A DNA stretch of 64,000 nucleotides from the NCBI GenBank assembly GCA_003170475.1, contig PMZI01000023.1, positions 90,402 to 154,401 on the forward strand. The letters are read 5' to 3'. A program made the translations under genes and the position numbers. The notes beneath the pieces were generated by a model. The model made no database searches. It was not told where the DNA came from and saw nothing but the letters and a program-made list of their open reading frames with translations. The stretch comes from Ignavibacteriota bacterium. Its GTDB lineage: Bacteria > Bacteroidota > Ignavibacteria > UBA10030. Shown piece after piece: positions 8,301 through 16,721 of this stretch; positions within the stretch are counted from its first letter, which is position 1, and each line of letters opens with the position of its first letter.

Positions 8301-9731
8301 ATGGCAGACCCTCGACGAACGGTTTCCATGGGTGATCAAAATTACCCGGCCGAAGGTCGTGTGCCGCCCCAGGCGGTCGACGTTGAAATGGCAGTGCTCG
8401 GCGCAATGCTTCTTGACAAAGGGGCAATTGCCAAGGCAATCGAGATCCTCGATGATTCGTCATTCTACAAACCGGCGCATCAGCGCATCTTTGCAGGCAT
8501 GCTTGCCCTGTTTGAGAGAAGTGAGCCGGTGGATCTCATCACACTCGTCGAAGAGCTTCGACGACGGGCAGAGCTCGACAAGATTGGCGGTGAGTACTAT
8601 CTCACCGAGCTCACTACGCGAGTGACGACAGCCGCAAATATTGAGTACCACGCTCATATCGTTCTTGAAAAAGCTCTCATGCGCCAGTTGATTTCTTCTT
8701 CCTCTGAGGTTGTCGGGCGGGCGTACAGTGAAACAGAAGATGCGTTGGACCTGCTGGATGAGGCGGAGCAGAAGATTTTCCAGATCTCCGAACTGCGAAT
8801 GAAAAAGAGTTTCGTCTCTATGAACGCCGCCGTTCATCAGACGATGGAAATGCTCGAAAGTATTCACGGGAAACATAGTGGTGTCACCGGCGTATCCTCC
8901 GGCTACACCGAACTAGACAACTATACAGGCGGATTTCAGAACTCCGATCTGATTATCGTTGCAGGGCGGCCCAGCCAGGGCAAAACAGCGCTCGTTCTTT
9001 CCATCGCGCGCAACGCATCCATTCTCCACGAGGTCCCCGTCGCATTCTTCAGCCTTGAGATGTCCAACCAACAGTTGGTGTTGCGCTTGATTTGTGCTGA
9101 GGCCCGCGTCGATGCTCAGATGGTTCGAACCGGCCGTTTGCCGGAAGACGAATGGCGGAAGCTCAGCACCACCATCGGCAAGCTCTACAAAGCAAAGATC
9201 TTCATCGATGACACGCCGGCCCTCACAGCCCTCGAAATCCGCGCGAAGGCGCGCCGACTCAAAGCCGAGCATAACGTTGGCCTGGTTATCGTCGACTATC
9301 TTCAGCTGATGCAGGGTCCGAAGAACGTCCAAAGTCGTGAACAGGAAATTTCAAGCATTTCCCGCTCCCTCAAGGCGTTGGCGAAGGAACTGAATATTCC
9401 GGTGATTGCACTGTCACAGTTGAACCGCGCGGTCGAGATGCGCGGCGACAAGCGACCGGTGTTAGCTGATCTTCGAGAGTCTGGAGCGATCGAGCAGGAC
9501 GCCGACGTTGTTCTTTTCGTTCACCGCCCCGAAATGTTCGGCATCAACGTCGATGAAAACAACGAGTCCACAGAGGGAATGGCCGAGATTATCGTGGGCA
9601 AACAGCGGAATGGGCCAACGGGAAGTGCGCGTCTTGCATTTATCAAGCAATATGCGCGATTTGAAAACCTCACCCGGTTCCGCGAGGCGACCTTCCTGCC
9701 ACCCGAGCCGACCGAAGAAACGCCGTTCTGA
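8301..9731 (+). CDS. dnaB: Replicative DNA helicase DnaB
   Basis: 476 residues, the usual length. The N-terminal domain (about 20-125) starts with RVPPQAVDVEMAVLGAMLLD, the primase-interacting helical domain. After a linker, the RecA-like C-terminal domain (about 180-465) carries Walker A GRPSQGKTA, the segment FFSLEMSNQQL, Walker B VGLVIVDYLQLM, and the sensor/arginine-finger region LRESGAIEQDADVVLFVHR. It unwinds DNA at the replication fork. No intein is present. It ends one base before the start of the next gene, an outer-membrane protein with no evident functional link. Confidence 0.97.
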   Translation: MADPRRTVSMGDQNYPAEGRVPPQAVDVEMAVLGAMLLDKGAIAKAIEILDDSSFYKPAHQRIFAGMLALFERSEPVDLITLVEELRRRAELDKIGGEYYLTELTTRVTTAANIEYHAHIVLEKALMRQLISSSSEVVGRAYSETEDALDLLDEAEQKIFQISELRMKKSFVSMNAAVHQTMEMLESIHGKHSGVTGVSSGYTELDNYTGGFQNSDLIIVAGRPSQGKTALVLSIARNASILHEVPVAFFSLEMSNQQLVLRLICAEARVDAQMVRTGRLPEDEWRKLSTTIGKLYKAKIFIDDTPALTALEIRAKARRLKAEHNVGLVIVDYLQLMQGPKNVQSREQEISSISRSLKALAKELNIPVIALSQLNRAVEMRGDKRPVLADLRESGAIEQDADVVLFVHRPEMFGINVDENNESTEGMAEIIVGKQRNGPTGSARLAFIKQYARFENLTRFREATFLPPEPTEETPF

Positions 9732-9732
9732 T

Positions 9733-10509
9733 ATGGGAAGGATTTTTTCGTCGGTTCGTTCGCTCAAGCACACCTGTTGTGCAATTCTTCTGGCTGGTGG
9801 CCTCGTCCCTCAGCCCACCTTGAGTCAGGATCGAACTTTTTCCATCACCGGCTCTGCTGGTTATGGCCTTCTGAGTTTGGGCGCGGTCGACGCGAAGAAT
9901 GCGTCCGATGCCGTGGGGTGGAACGCTCTGGGAATTCCTGTCAACGATTTCGCTTCTCTGAAGCAGTCTCCGTTTTTTTCCGGCCGCGCAACCTATCGTT
10001 ATACCCGCGATGTTGCATTCTCCGTGTACGGATCGTACTTTTCGAAGACGGTTTCTTCGTCGTACAGCGGCTCGGATGCGGTGTTGCAGCTTGATCGCAG
10101 CGTCAGCGCGACAGATTTGATGCTGGGTGTCGCCTATTACCCGGATCTCCAACCCTATCTTTTTCAGTGGTATCTCCAGGCTAATGTTGGGGTTATCCTG
10201 GCCCGCGCTACGGCAAGGGCTGTTGGCACACAAGCGACAAAACCGGGCGGCACGGTTGTCATGGTTCCGTTGGTTGACTCTGAGGGCAAGTACAAGAAGG
10301 CACAGATCTCTGCTGCATTTTTCGTCGGAGCTGACATGCCATTGATCCAACATATCTTCATAAGAGGAGAAGCGGGATACCGGGTTGCTCAGGTGGGCGA
10401 ACTGGACGGTGACATCACACGCTTTGGCGTTCAAAGCAACGAGTCTTCAACAACGATGTTCGATTTTTCCGGCGTTCTCGTCAGCATAGGCGTTGGAGTA
10501 GCATTCTAA
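9733..10509 (+). CDS. Predicted outer-membrane beta-barrel protein
   Basis: 258 residues from the ATG at 9733, one base after the dnaB stop. A signal peptide (HTCCAILLAGGLVPQPTLSQ) is followed by alternating strands such as FSITGSAGYGLLSL, AFSVYGSYFSK, DLMLGVAYYPDLQPYLF and FIRGEAGYRVAQV. It ends in GVLVSIGVGVAF with a C-terminal Phe, as needed for BAM-dependent insertion. Size and pattern suggest an eight-strand OmpW/OmpX-like barrel. The open frame extends upstream inside dnaB, but that part is out-of-frame shadow. No specific family is recognised. Confidence 0.72.
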   Translation: MGRIFSSVRSLKHTCCAILLAGGLVPQPTLSQDRTFSITGSAGYGLLSLGAVDAKNASDAVGWNALGIPVNDFASLKQSPFFSGRATYRYTRDVAFSVYGSYFSKTVSSSYSGSDAVLQLDRSVSATDLMLGVAYYPDLQPYLFQWYLQANVGVILARATARAVGTQATKPGGTVVMVPLVDSEGKYKKAQISAAFFVGADMPLIQHIFIRGEAGYRVAQVGELDGDITRFGVQSNESSTTMFDFSGVLVSIGVGVAF

Positions 10510-10522
10510 GAAGGATCCTTCT

Positions 10523-11398
10523 ATGATCAGACGCACGTTCTTACAGGCCCTTCCTCTTGCAGCCGGTATTCCGGCATTGCTCGGGAACATACACCTCAAA
10601 GATTTCTTCTTTCAGGATGATGATGCCCTCATCTGCGCCGGGAAGTTTGAACTGGCGGTATCTCTCGGGCTCCGTTCAAAGCCCATGGGAGAAGTCGTCA
10701 TCGAAATAGGCAAGTCCTTTCTCGGCGTCGACTACAGAGCCAACCTGCTTGAACAACCCGGCGAGGAACGGCTCGTTGTCAACCTGACCGGACTCGATTG
10801 CGTCCTGTTCTGCGAGAATGCGCTTGTATTCGCACGCTGCGTGAAGAAGAACAAAATGACGTTCGATGATTACAAGGCGGAACTGCAGTATGTCCGTTAC
10901 CGCGGCGGCATCATTGATCGCTACCCGAGTCGGCTGCACTATTTCTCCGATCACATGTACGACAACGAGAAGAAGGGTGTTGTAAAGAATGTCACCAAGG
11001 ATATCGGCGGAGTGCCCTTCATCAAGACGATCAACTTCATGTCGACGCACCCGAACTCCTACGTCAAACTCAAGGAAAATCCTGAGTTTGTACAGGTGAT
11101 CCAGAAACAGGAAGCGGCGATCAACGAACGCACGATGTACCACATCCCGAAAGATCAAATACGGAAGCATGCGTCGGAAATACACAACGGTGATATCATT
11201 GCGATAACGACCGACATTGTCGGAATGGACGTTTCTCACACGGGGGTTGCCATTTGGGAACACGATTCACTTCATCTGATGCATGCTCCGCTGAGCGGGC
11301 GTCAGGTTCAGATCACGGAAAAACCTCTCGCTGACTACCTGGCCGCAAACAACAAGCAGCTCGGCATCATGGTCGCACGACCACTGTCACCCGCATAG
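10523..11398 (+). CDS. DUF1460 family (NlpC/P60-like) amidase, probably Tat-exported
   Basis: 291 residues. The N-terminus MIRRTFLQALPLAAG has a twin-arginine pattern, so Tat export is possible. The DUF1460 core contains the candidate catalytic Cys in LTGLDCVLFCENA, the segment LHYFSDHM, and the catalytic His in VSHTGVAIW followed by LMHAPLSG. Family members act as N-acetylmuramoyl-L-alanine amidase-like or other cell-wall peptide hydrolases in the periplasm. The ribosome site AAGGA lies inside a perfect 14-bp palindrome (AGAAGGATCCTTCT, 10509-10522), which could hide it in mRNA. Confidence 0.85.
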   Translation: MIRRTFLQALPLAAGIPALLGNIHLKDFFFQDDDALICAGKFELAVSLGLRSKPMGEVVIEIGKSFLGVDYRANLLEQPGEERLVVNLTGLDCVLFCENALVFARCVKKNKMTFDDYKAELQYVRYRGGIIDRYPSRLHYFSDHMYDNEKKGVVKNVTKDIGGVPFIKTINFMSTHPNSYVKLKENPEFVQVIQKQEAAINERTMYHIPKDQIRKHASEIHNGDIIAITTDIVGMDVSHTGVAIWEHDSLHLMHAPLSGRQVQITEKPLADYLAANNKQLGIMVARPLSPA

Positions 11399-11475
11399 TC
11401 ACCCGGTGCGGCGTCTTGCAACCGGGAACAAATTTCTGTAAAATATTTTTTGTTCGCGACTGCGAAATTCATTCT

Positions 11476-12459
11476 ATGAAAATACCCCGGCGACTTTTCT
11501 TTTTGGTCACGATTCTCACGGAGATGCTCCTCGCTCAACAGCCGATCGTCGTTCCTCGCGATTCGGCAGAACTTGTTGTTGGCGGCAAGAGGATCTCGAT
11601 AAGCTACGGCCAGCCGGCAATGCGTGGGCGGAAGATTATGGGTGATTATGTTCCCTACAATCGGGTTTGGAGAACGGGAGCGGGTCAGGCAACAGTTCTG
11701 ACAACTGATGCAGATCTCGAACTTGGCGGAATGGAGATACCGAAGGGTGCATACTCCCTCTACACGTTTCCTACTGCAACCCAGTGGAAACTCATCGTGA
11801 ACAAGCAGACCGGGCAATGGGGAACCATCTATAATCCCCAACAGGATCTTGCCCGCGTCGCTCTTGAGAAGCGGACCGTTCAAAGTCCCGTTGAGAGGTT
11901 GACATTCTTGCTTGAACGCGGCGGCAATGGCTCGGGAATCCTCAAGATTGAATGGGAGAACACTTCGCTTTCACTGCCATTCAGGGTGAGTCCGACAACA
12001 ATCGTGGCAAGCCCGCGGGATTCTGTGAAAGTGCTCCTTGCCGGCAAGACCCTGACCGTGAACTATGGCCGCCCCTCGGCACGCGGGAGAAAGATCATAG
12101 GGGGTGTTGTTCCCTATAATCAAATCTGGCGAACGGGGGCAAACGAAGCAACAACGTTGAGCAGCGAAGCGGATTTGCTGATCGGGGGGACGGTAATTCC
12201 TCGGGGAACCTATTCATTGTATACTATCCCATCGAAGACGTCCTGGCAGCTTGTGGTGAACAAAGAGGTTGGACAGTCAGGTCTTGTGTATCATCCGCGC
12301 CTTGATCTTGCCAGGGTCAGGCTGCAAAAGACCGGACTGAAGGATTACATCGAACGTTTCACAATTTCAATTGAGCGGGTGAGTTTGAATTCCGGAGTGC
12401 TGAGACTCGCATGGGAAAAAACCGCACTCTCAATTCCATTCACGCTGAAAACCCATTAG
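11476..12459 (+). CDS. Exported protein with two tandem DUF2911 domains
   Basis: 327 residues from the ATG at 11476, with a signal peptide ending near LLAQQ. Two homologous halves follow. The first runs at about 30-170 (ISISYGQPAMRGRKIMG, VWRTGAGQATVL, IPKGAYSLYTFP, WKLIVNKQTGQWG). The second runs at about 180-325 (LTVNYGRPSARGRKIIGG, IWRTGANEATTL, IPRGTYSLYTIP, WQLVVNKEVGQSG). Each is a full DUF2911 unit, a family common in Bacteroidota with unknown function. Most members I know of have one copy plus other repeats. An AT-rich stretch (about 11436-11452) just upstream could hold the promoter. No enzymatic residues are evident. Confidence 0.86.
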   Translation: MKIPRRLFFLVTILTEMLLAQQPIVVPRDSAELVVGGKRISISYGQPAMRGRKIMGDYVPYNRVWRTGAGQATVLTTDADLELGGMEIPKGAYSLYTFPTATQWKLIVNKQTGQWGTIYNPQQDLARVALEKRTVQSPVERLTFLLERGGNGSGILKIEWENTSLSLPFRVSPTTIVASPRDSVKVLLAGKTLTVNYGRPSARGRKIIGGVVPYNQIWRTGANEATTLSSEADLLIGGTVIPRGTYSLYTIPSKTSWQLVVNKEVGQSGLVYHPRLDLARVRLQKTGLKDYIERFTISIERVSLNSGVLRLAWEKTALSIPFTLKTH

Positions 12460-12516
12460 CCGATTGCGGCAGAATCTCGTCCGCCGGTAAAACCCGCTAC
12501 GTCAAGGAGATCTGGA

Positions 12517-12747
12517 ATGCCAACACGAGTGACTGTGAAGACCAATGGAAGCATTCACCTCGAAGGTGATTTTGAACTGTTCGATCAAAACGGCGGGAAA
12601 TTCGATCTCAACGGGCGCACACTGATCAAACTTTGCCGCTGTGGGCAAAGCAAGAACCAGCCGTTGTGCGACAGCAGTCACAAGACATGCGGATTCCAAT
12701 CCGAAATTGTTGCTCGGGTCTTACCGCCCCCCGTCCCCAAAACGTGA
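12517..12747 (+). CDS. CDGSH iron-sulfur domain protein
   Basis: A 76-residue mitoNEET-like protein. The 2Fe-2S ligand set is visible as CRCGQSKNQPLCDSSH: three Cys and one His in the C-x-C...C-x3-H spacing. It probably carries electrons or a labile cluster in the cytosol. The ribosome site AAGGAGAT precedes the ATG at 12517. Its last 27 bases overlap the 3' end of the convergent methyltransferase gene. Confidence 0.93.
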   Translation: MPTRVTVKTNGSIHLEGDFELFDQNGGKFDLNGRTLIKLCRCGQSKNQPLCDSSHKTCGFQSEIVARVLPPPVPKT

Positions 12748-13557
12748 GACATTCCTCTGGCGTTGGACTTCATAGAGAAAGACAGCGCTCGCACTGGCAA
12801 CGTTGAGCGAATCAACTCCATCCTGCATTGAAATCGCAACCGATTCATTACACGCGGCAAGAACCCCGGCTCTGACTCCCTCTCCCTCGCTTCCAAAAAC
12901 AATGCAGCAGTCCGCGCCAAACGATGCCTGTTGAAGCATTTTCTGGTCCGCATGCGGATGGGCCGCAATAGCATGAAAAGCGTGGGCCAATCGCATTTCA
13001 CCGATTGCGCTAATGAGGTCGGTGAGCTGAACAACGGGAAGGTGAAAGACGGTCCCCATAGAATTTCGCACCGCGCGTCGCAGGTAGGGGCTGCTCGACG
13101 TTTCACCAACAAGGAGAGCGTCCACCTTGAATGCCGCACAGTTTCTGACAAGCGCACCAAGATTTTCAGCGTTCGTCAGTCCGTCAACCGCAACAAAGAG
13201 GCGCGGATGGATAGATTGCTGGAGGGCTTCTGCAAGTGACAGGGGCTTCGGAATGTGGGCGACGGCCATAATTCCCTGGTGCAGGTTAAACCCGACGATG
13301 GATTCAACGACCGATTTCGGGGCCACAAAGACCAAGGGATTCTCCATCCGAGCCTCGAGCAGAGGCCGATAGATCTCAAGCCACTCCGGCGTCAGGAGGC
13401 ATGAGCGAATATCAAGCGTGCTTTCAAGGAGTCGGCAGACCACCTTATCCCCTTCCGCCACGAAGATCCCCTGGCGCTGATGATCCAATGGACGGCGAAG
13501 TGTTCGGTATGGGTGAAGATGCGGCTCTTCCAGTGTTTCGACGGGGCGAATGGTCAT
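12721..13557 (-). CDS. TrmH/SpoU family RNA 2'-O-methyltransferase
   Basis: 278 residues. The N-terminal part (about 10-110) is the SpoU substrate-binding fold (QGIFVAEGDKVVCRLLES). The SPOUT catalytic domain has the three knot motifs: VDGLTNAENLGALVRNCAAF, then IVFGSEGEGVRAGVL, then ISMQDGVDSLNVASASAVFLYE. These bind S-adenosylmethionine, and the Arg in motif 1 and Asn in motif 3 are present. The target, rRNA or tRNA, cannot be told. The ATG at 13557 is preceded by GAGGAT at good distance, which favours it over the upstream TTG at 13572. The 3' end overlaps the CDGSH gene. Confidence 0.9.
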   Translation of the reverse strand: MTIRPVETLEEPHLHPYRTLRRPLDHQRQGIFVAEGDKVVCRLLESTLDIRSCLLTPEWLEIYRPLLEARMENPLVFVAPKSVVESIVGFNLHQGIMAVAHIPKPLSLAEALQQSIHPRLFVAVDGLTNAENLGALVRNCAAFKVDALLVGETSSSPYLRRAVRNSMGTVFHLPVVQLTDLISAIGEMRLAHAFHAIAAHPHADQKMLQQASFGADCCIVFGSEGEGVRAGVLAACNESVAISMQDGVDSLNVASASAVFLYEVQRQRNVSRFGDGGR

Positions 13558-13824
13558 CGGGCGAATCCTCAACTTCTTTGTAGTCGAAGAGAATGATACA
13601 AGGAGAGTGATTAGAAATCAATTGTTGATTTTTTTTTGCACTCCTGAATTGCCTTGAGGATTTCGATCTCCACATTGGTTTGGCCGTGCTTTGCCGACCT
13701 TCTTGCCATTGTTGACATTCGCCAGAAAAGGCAGTACTATTTCACGACAGGGAGCCTTTGAGCGCTCGATGCTGACTCGCCGAAGGATCTCTTCACCCAC
13801 CAGAATTCTCTGAGGAGATTTTTT

Positions 13825-14163
13825 ATGACAATTAAAGAAAAGATGCATGGCGATGTTGCGGTTCTCACTTTCAAGGGGAATTTGATGGGAGAGCCCGACA
13901 CGACCGAAGTCCGGGATAAGATTTATGGCTTGCTGCAGGAGGGTTTCAACAAAATTGTGCTCGACATGGGACAGGTCAAGTGGGTGAATAGCTCAGGCCT
14001 GGGCACGATGATTGCGGCCATGACCTCCGTGAAGAACAAGGGGGGAGAGCTGCGGCTTGCCCGTGTTACCGATAAGGTCGAAAGCCTCTTTGCCATCACA
14101 CAGTTAATCAAAGTATTCAAGACATACGAAACGGTTGAACGCGCGGTGGCAAGTTTCAAATAG
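13825..14163 (+). CDS. STAS domain protein, anti-sigma factor antagonist-like
   Basis: 112 residues, a single STAS domain of the SpoIIAA/RsbV type. The conserved loop WVNSSGLGTMI (about 53-63) holds the phosphorylatable Ser. Proteins of this type are switched by a serine kinase and bind an anti-sigma factor or other partner. No kinase or sigma gene lies nearby, so the partner must be elsewhere. It has a strong GAGGAGA ribosome site seven bases before the ATG and ends in a strong terminator, so it is transcribed on its own. Confidence 0.9.
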   Translation: MTIKEKMHGDVAVLTFKGNLMGEPDTTEVRDKIYGLLQEGFNKIVLDMGQVKWVNSSGLGTMIAAMTSVKNKGGELRLARVTDKVESLFAITQLIKVFKTYETVERAVASFK

Positions 14164-14231
14164 TTGTCGTGTCCAACCAAAGTCCCTCCTTCACCTCAGA
14201 GTGGTAGGATCAGACCTACAGAGTGTGCGGT

Positions 14232-14258
14232 GGCATCGCCGGTGAATCCGGCGATGCC
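14232..14258 (+). terminator. Rho-independent terminator-like hairpin
   Basis: An 11-bp perfect stem (GGCATCGCCGG with CCGGCGATGCC), a five-base loop TGAAT, then ATTTGCATTT. It lies 68 bp after the STAS gene and separates it from the next cassette. Confidence 0.75.
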
Positions 14259-14421
14259 ATTTGCATTTAGAAGTTCCCTCTTATTACTTGCCATTCCATG
14301 TAGTTCTATTCGAAATTTTCTTAGATTTATTGAATTGTATTTGATAAACCCGGGCTAGACTCTTCTTGTTCAAGAACGCACACATTCTCCACCATTTTCG
14401 AGCCGTTTCTCTGACATAACC

Positions 14422-15726
14422 ATGAAGACGCCCCTTGTTTTGCGATATTTCCTGTGGAGTATGCTCATTTTTGCCGTATCGATGTTTTGTTTGAGCTTCC
14501 GGGTTCTCGATTCACTGCGGTACAAAACGCTCATAACCGGATCGGACATGCGATATGCTTACGGGCAGGATATCAAAGAGATCGAGTTTCCATTCCGCGT
14601 TCTCCCCATTTGGGGTCCCCAGATTAACCAGGAACAGTATCTCAAAATCGCACGGAATCTTGTTCATCGGCTCAAGTCCGCCGGTGCCAAGGTCGTCATC
14701 GTTCCTGTCCCAGATTTCTTCATGCTTTCCCCGCAAACCAACAAGACTCTAGAGCAGATCGAAGCTGACAGCATTGTTGTCTTCGGCGCTCCGGGTGCGT
14801 TCAATTCTCTCTTGCCCTGGGAGCGTGATCTTCAAATTGAAAACAAGAATGCGTGGTGGGCGAAGCATCCGTTTTCCAACCGCACGAAAGTGCCCTGGGG
14901 AGTCATGTCGCCGGCCATCAGAGAGAATAGTCCCCTCGTTCGTTTCGTTCCTGTTGGATTCAGGGAAAACGACACCGGCGAGCCCGTGTCCGACGTAGCG
15001 ACCGTCGCCCTGAGGCGATTCTTTGGCATCCCTGATTGCGAAGAACTCCCGTTTTCGCGCTCACGCCTCCTCATCGGGCCACTGAGCATTTTGATTGCCC
15101 AGGATGGAGTCTCTTACATTCGGCTTGCTCACCAGCCGAGACGACAGTCGGAGATTTCCGTCGCTGTCAACTACGCGACGGACTCTCTGGAATACTATCC
15201 CGCCTGGGACCAATCTCGCCACACCACAATCACCACCGAGGAAGCATGGCTCAATCATAAAGGAAGCATCGTGATGCTTGACTGGAATGGCGCTTATCGA
15301 AACCAGAGTGTATACTACGGATGGGCATATCAGCAAATCTTTGGTTCGGCGTTCAGCGGTGCGTTTCTTACCACTCACAACGAATGGAACGTGTTGCTCA
15401 TCACCACCATTGTTGTCTTACTCTCCGTTTTTAGTTATGCATTCCGTAACGGTTTGACGGTATTGATTTCCTTCTTACTTGCCGTTGCTGTTGTTCTTAT
15501 CAGCGTGTGGTTGTTTATCAGCTACAACGTTTTGTTCGAACCGATCTACATTGTCGTGCCTATTGTGCTTTGCGGATTCATCCTGCCTTTGGTGAAACTC
15601 TCGGGAGAAAAACGCATCGCTGAGGAAAAAATCAAAAGTCTCGAAGAGGAAAACCAACGCCTCCTTGACCTCCAGCGCTCTGTTTCGCCTCACATACTGC
15701 CCTCACCCAACAGAAAGATGCAATGA
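14422..15726 (+). CDS. Membrane-anchored CHASE2-like sensor without output domain
   Basis: 434 residues. An N-terminal membrane helix (YFLWSMLIFAVSMFCLSF) is followed by a large extracytoplasmic region (about 30-320). Its pattern fits a divergent CHASE2 domain: INQEQYLKIARNLVHRLKSA then AKVVIVPVPD, a mid-domain GFREND, SILIAQDGVSYIRL, and a final KGSIVMLDWNGAYRNQSV. About three membrane helices follow (360-390, 395-415, 420-440 region). The protein ends after a short coiled coil (AEEKIKSLEEENQRLLDLQ). CHASE2 proteins normally carry a kinase, cyclase or GGDEF output, and none is present. The stop overlaps the next start (ATGA), so the partner is probably the next product. The CHASE2 call is pattern-based. 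Confidence 0.62.
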   Translation: MKTPLVLRYFLWSMLIFAVSMFCLSFRVLDSLRYKTLITGSDMRYAYGQDIKEIEFPFRVLPIWGPQINQEQYLKIARNLVHRLKSAGAKVVIVPVPDFFMLSPQTNKTLEQIEADSIVVFGAPGAFNSLLPWERDLQIENKNAWWAKHPFSNRTKVPWGVMSPAIRENSPLVRFVPVGFRENDTGEPVSDVATVALRRFFGIPDCEELPFSRSRLLIGPLSILIAQDGVSYIRLAHQPRRQSEISVAVNYATDSLEYYPAWDQSRHTTITTEEAWLNHKGSIVMLDWNGAYRNQSVYYGWAYQQIFGSAFSGAFLTTHNEWNVLLITTIVVLLSVFSYAFRNGLTVLISFLLAVAVVLISVWLFISYNVLFEPIYIVVPIVLCGFILPLVKLSGEKRIAEEKIKSLEEENQRLLDLQRSVSPHILPSPNRKMQ

Positions 15727-16721
15727 TAGCGGTCTTTGTCGATTTCCTGGCCCTTGTTCTCTCTTTTCTTATCCTTCGGCGGATCAGCCTGAAGCACGAC
15801 GAAACCCGCTTTTCCGGTGTGGAGTCTTTCTTTGTCGGGCTGCTGGCCTGGGTTTTTCTCTTTTCGGTTTCGGGTTGGGGATTTCTTGGACTCTACCTCA
15901 CCTACCTTTTGCTGTCCGAGAGGGTTCTCGCTGCTATCTTTGGTTTGATGTTCATCGGTATGGCCAGCGGATTCGCTTTGCAGGCGAATGAGATCCTCGA
16001 CACGTCCACCGTCGTTCAGTTTCTCCGCAGGGCTCTTGTCTTCCGCCCAACAAAACCCCATTCCCTCATTTTTGAAGAAGAGCTCGATAAGAAAAGGGTG
16101 CGCGACATTCACGCCGAGACTTCAGACAAGGCCTTTCCGACGATGGGGGGTCAGAAACAGCTTTTGAGTAAAGAAGAGCTTCAGCGATTTCAGAAGGATT
16201 TGGCCTCTCCCAGGGAGCGCCCCCCCCGCTCCATGCGGTTCGAAGAAGAGGTGCAACAGTTGAAGACCGGTCACGTTGTCCACCTCACTGATCCATGGAA
16301 AATCTATAACTTCAACCAGACATTGCATGAGTTCTATACTGAGATGTTCGAACTTGAAATTGATCCGGCGACGCGAACGTTTCAGTTCAGATTGAACATC
16401 CATGCCGCCACAGAGACAGCGCTTCGTGACCCGATGTTTGTGTTCGAACTCAAGCAGGATCTCTATCAACTCCTGCAGGTGTTGAACACCGATCCGTGGC
16501 TCGCGTGGTATTCTGAATTTTTTGACCATATTGTTGTCGTTTGTTTTGGCAACGAGTCCGACGCCTTTGGCAACATGCAGATGTATCCGATTCTGCGTAT
16601 CGACATCGTCCGTTCGCAGTTGACGGATCGAGAGGGAAAATTCTTCAACGCCGCCGATCTACAAACCATTTGTGCGTTCACGTTCGCAAACGGAAAGCCA
16701 CTCCCGGAGGAATTACTGTGA
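15723..16721 (+). CDS. Membrane protein with large cytosolic domain, unknown family
   Basis: 332 residues. The N-terminal 80 hold about three membrane helices (IAVFVDFLALVLSFLIL, FFVGLLAWVFLFSVSGWGFL, VLAAIFGLMFIGMASGFAL). The remaining 250 residues are soluble, with a charged linker (EEELDKKRVRDIHAE, QKQLLSKEELQRFQK) and a mixed alpha/beta C-terminal domain (HEFYTEMFELEIDPATRTFQF, SEFFDHIVVVCFGNESDAFG, YPILRIDIVRSQLTDREG). I recognise no family. It overlaps the CHASE2-like gene by four bases and the hydrolase gene by four bases (GTGA), so the three should be translated together. It may be the output or scaffold for the upstream sensor. Confidence 0.75.
   Translation: MIAVFVDFLALVLSFLILRRISLKHDETRFSGVESFFVGLLAWVFLFSVSGWGFLGLYLTYLLLSERVLAAIFGLMFIGMASGFALQANEILDTSTVVQFLRRALVFRPTKPHSLIFEEELDKKRVRDIHAETSDKAFPTMGGQKQLLSKEELQRFQKDLASPRERPPRSMRFEEEVQQLKTGHVVHLTDPWKIYNFNQTLHEFYTEMFELEIDPATRTFQFRLNIHAATETALRDPMFVFELKQDLYQLLQVLNTDPWLAWYSEFFDHIVVVCFGNESDAFGNMQMYPILRIDIVRSQLTDREGKFFNAADLQTICAFTFANGKPLPEELL

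Noticed and set aside
9508..9732. Upstream extension of the barrel protein frame
   Set aside because: It lies within dnaB in another frame. The ATG at 9733 is followed directly by a signal peptide.
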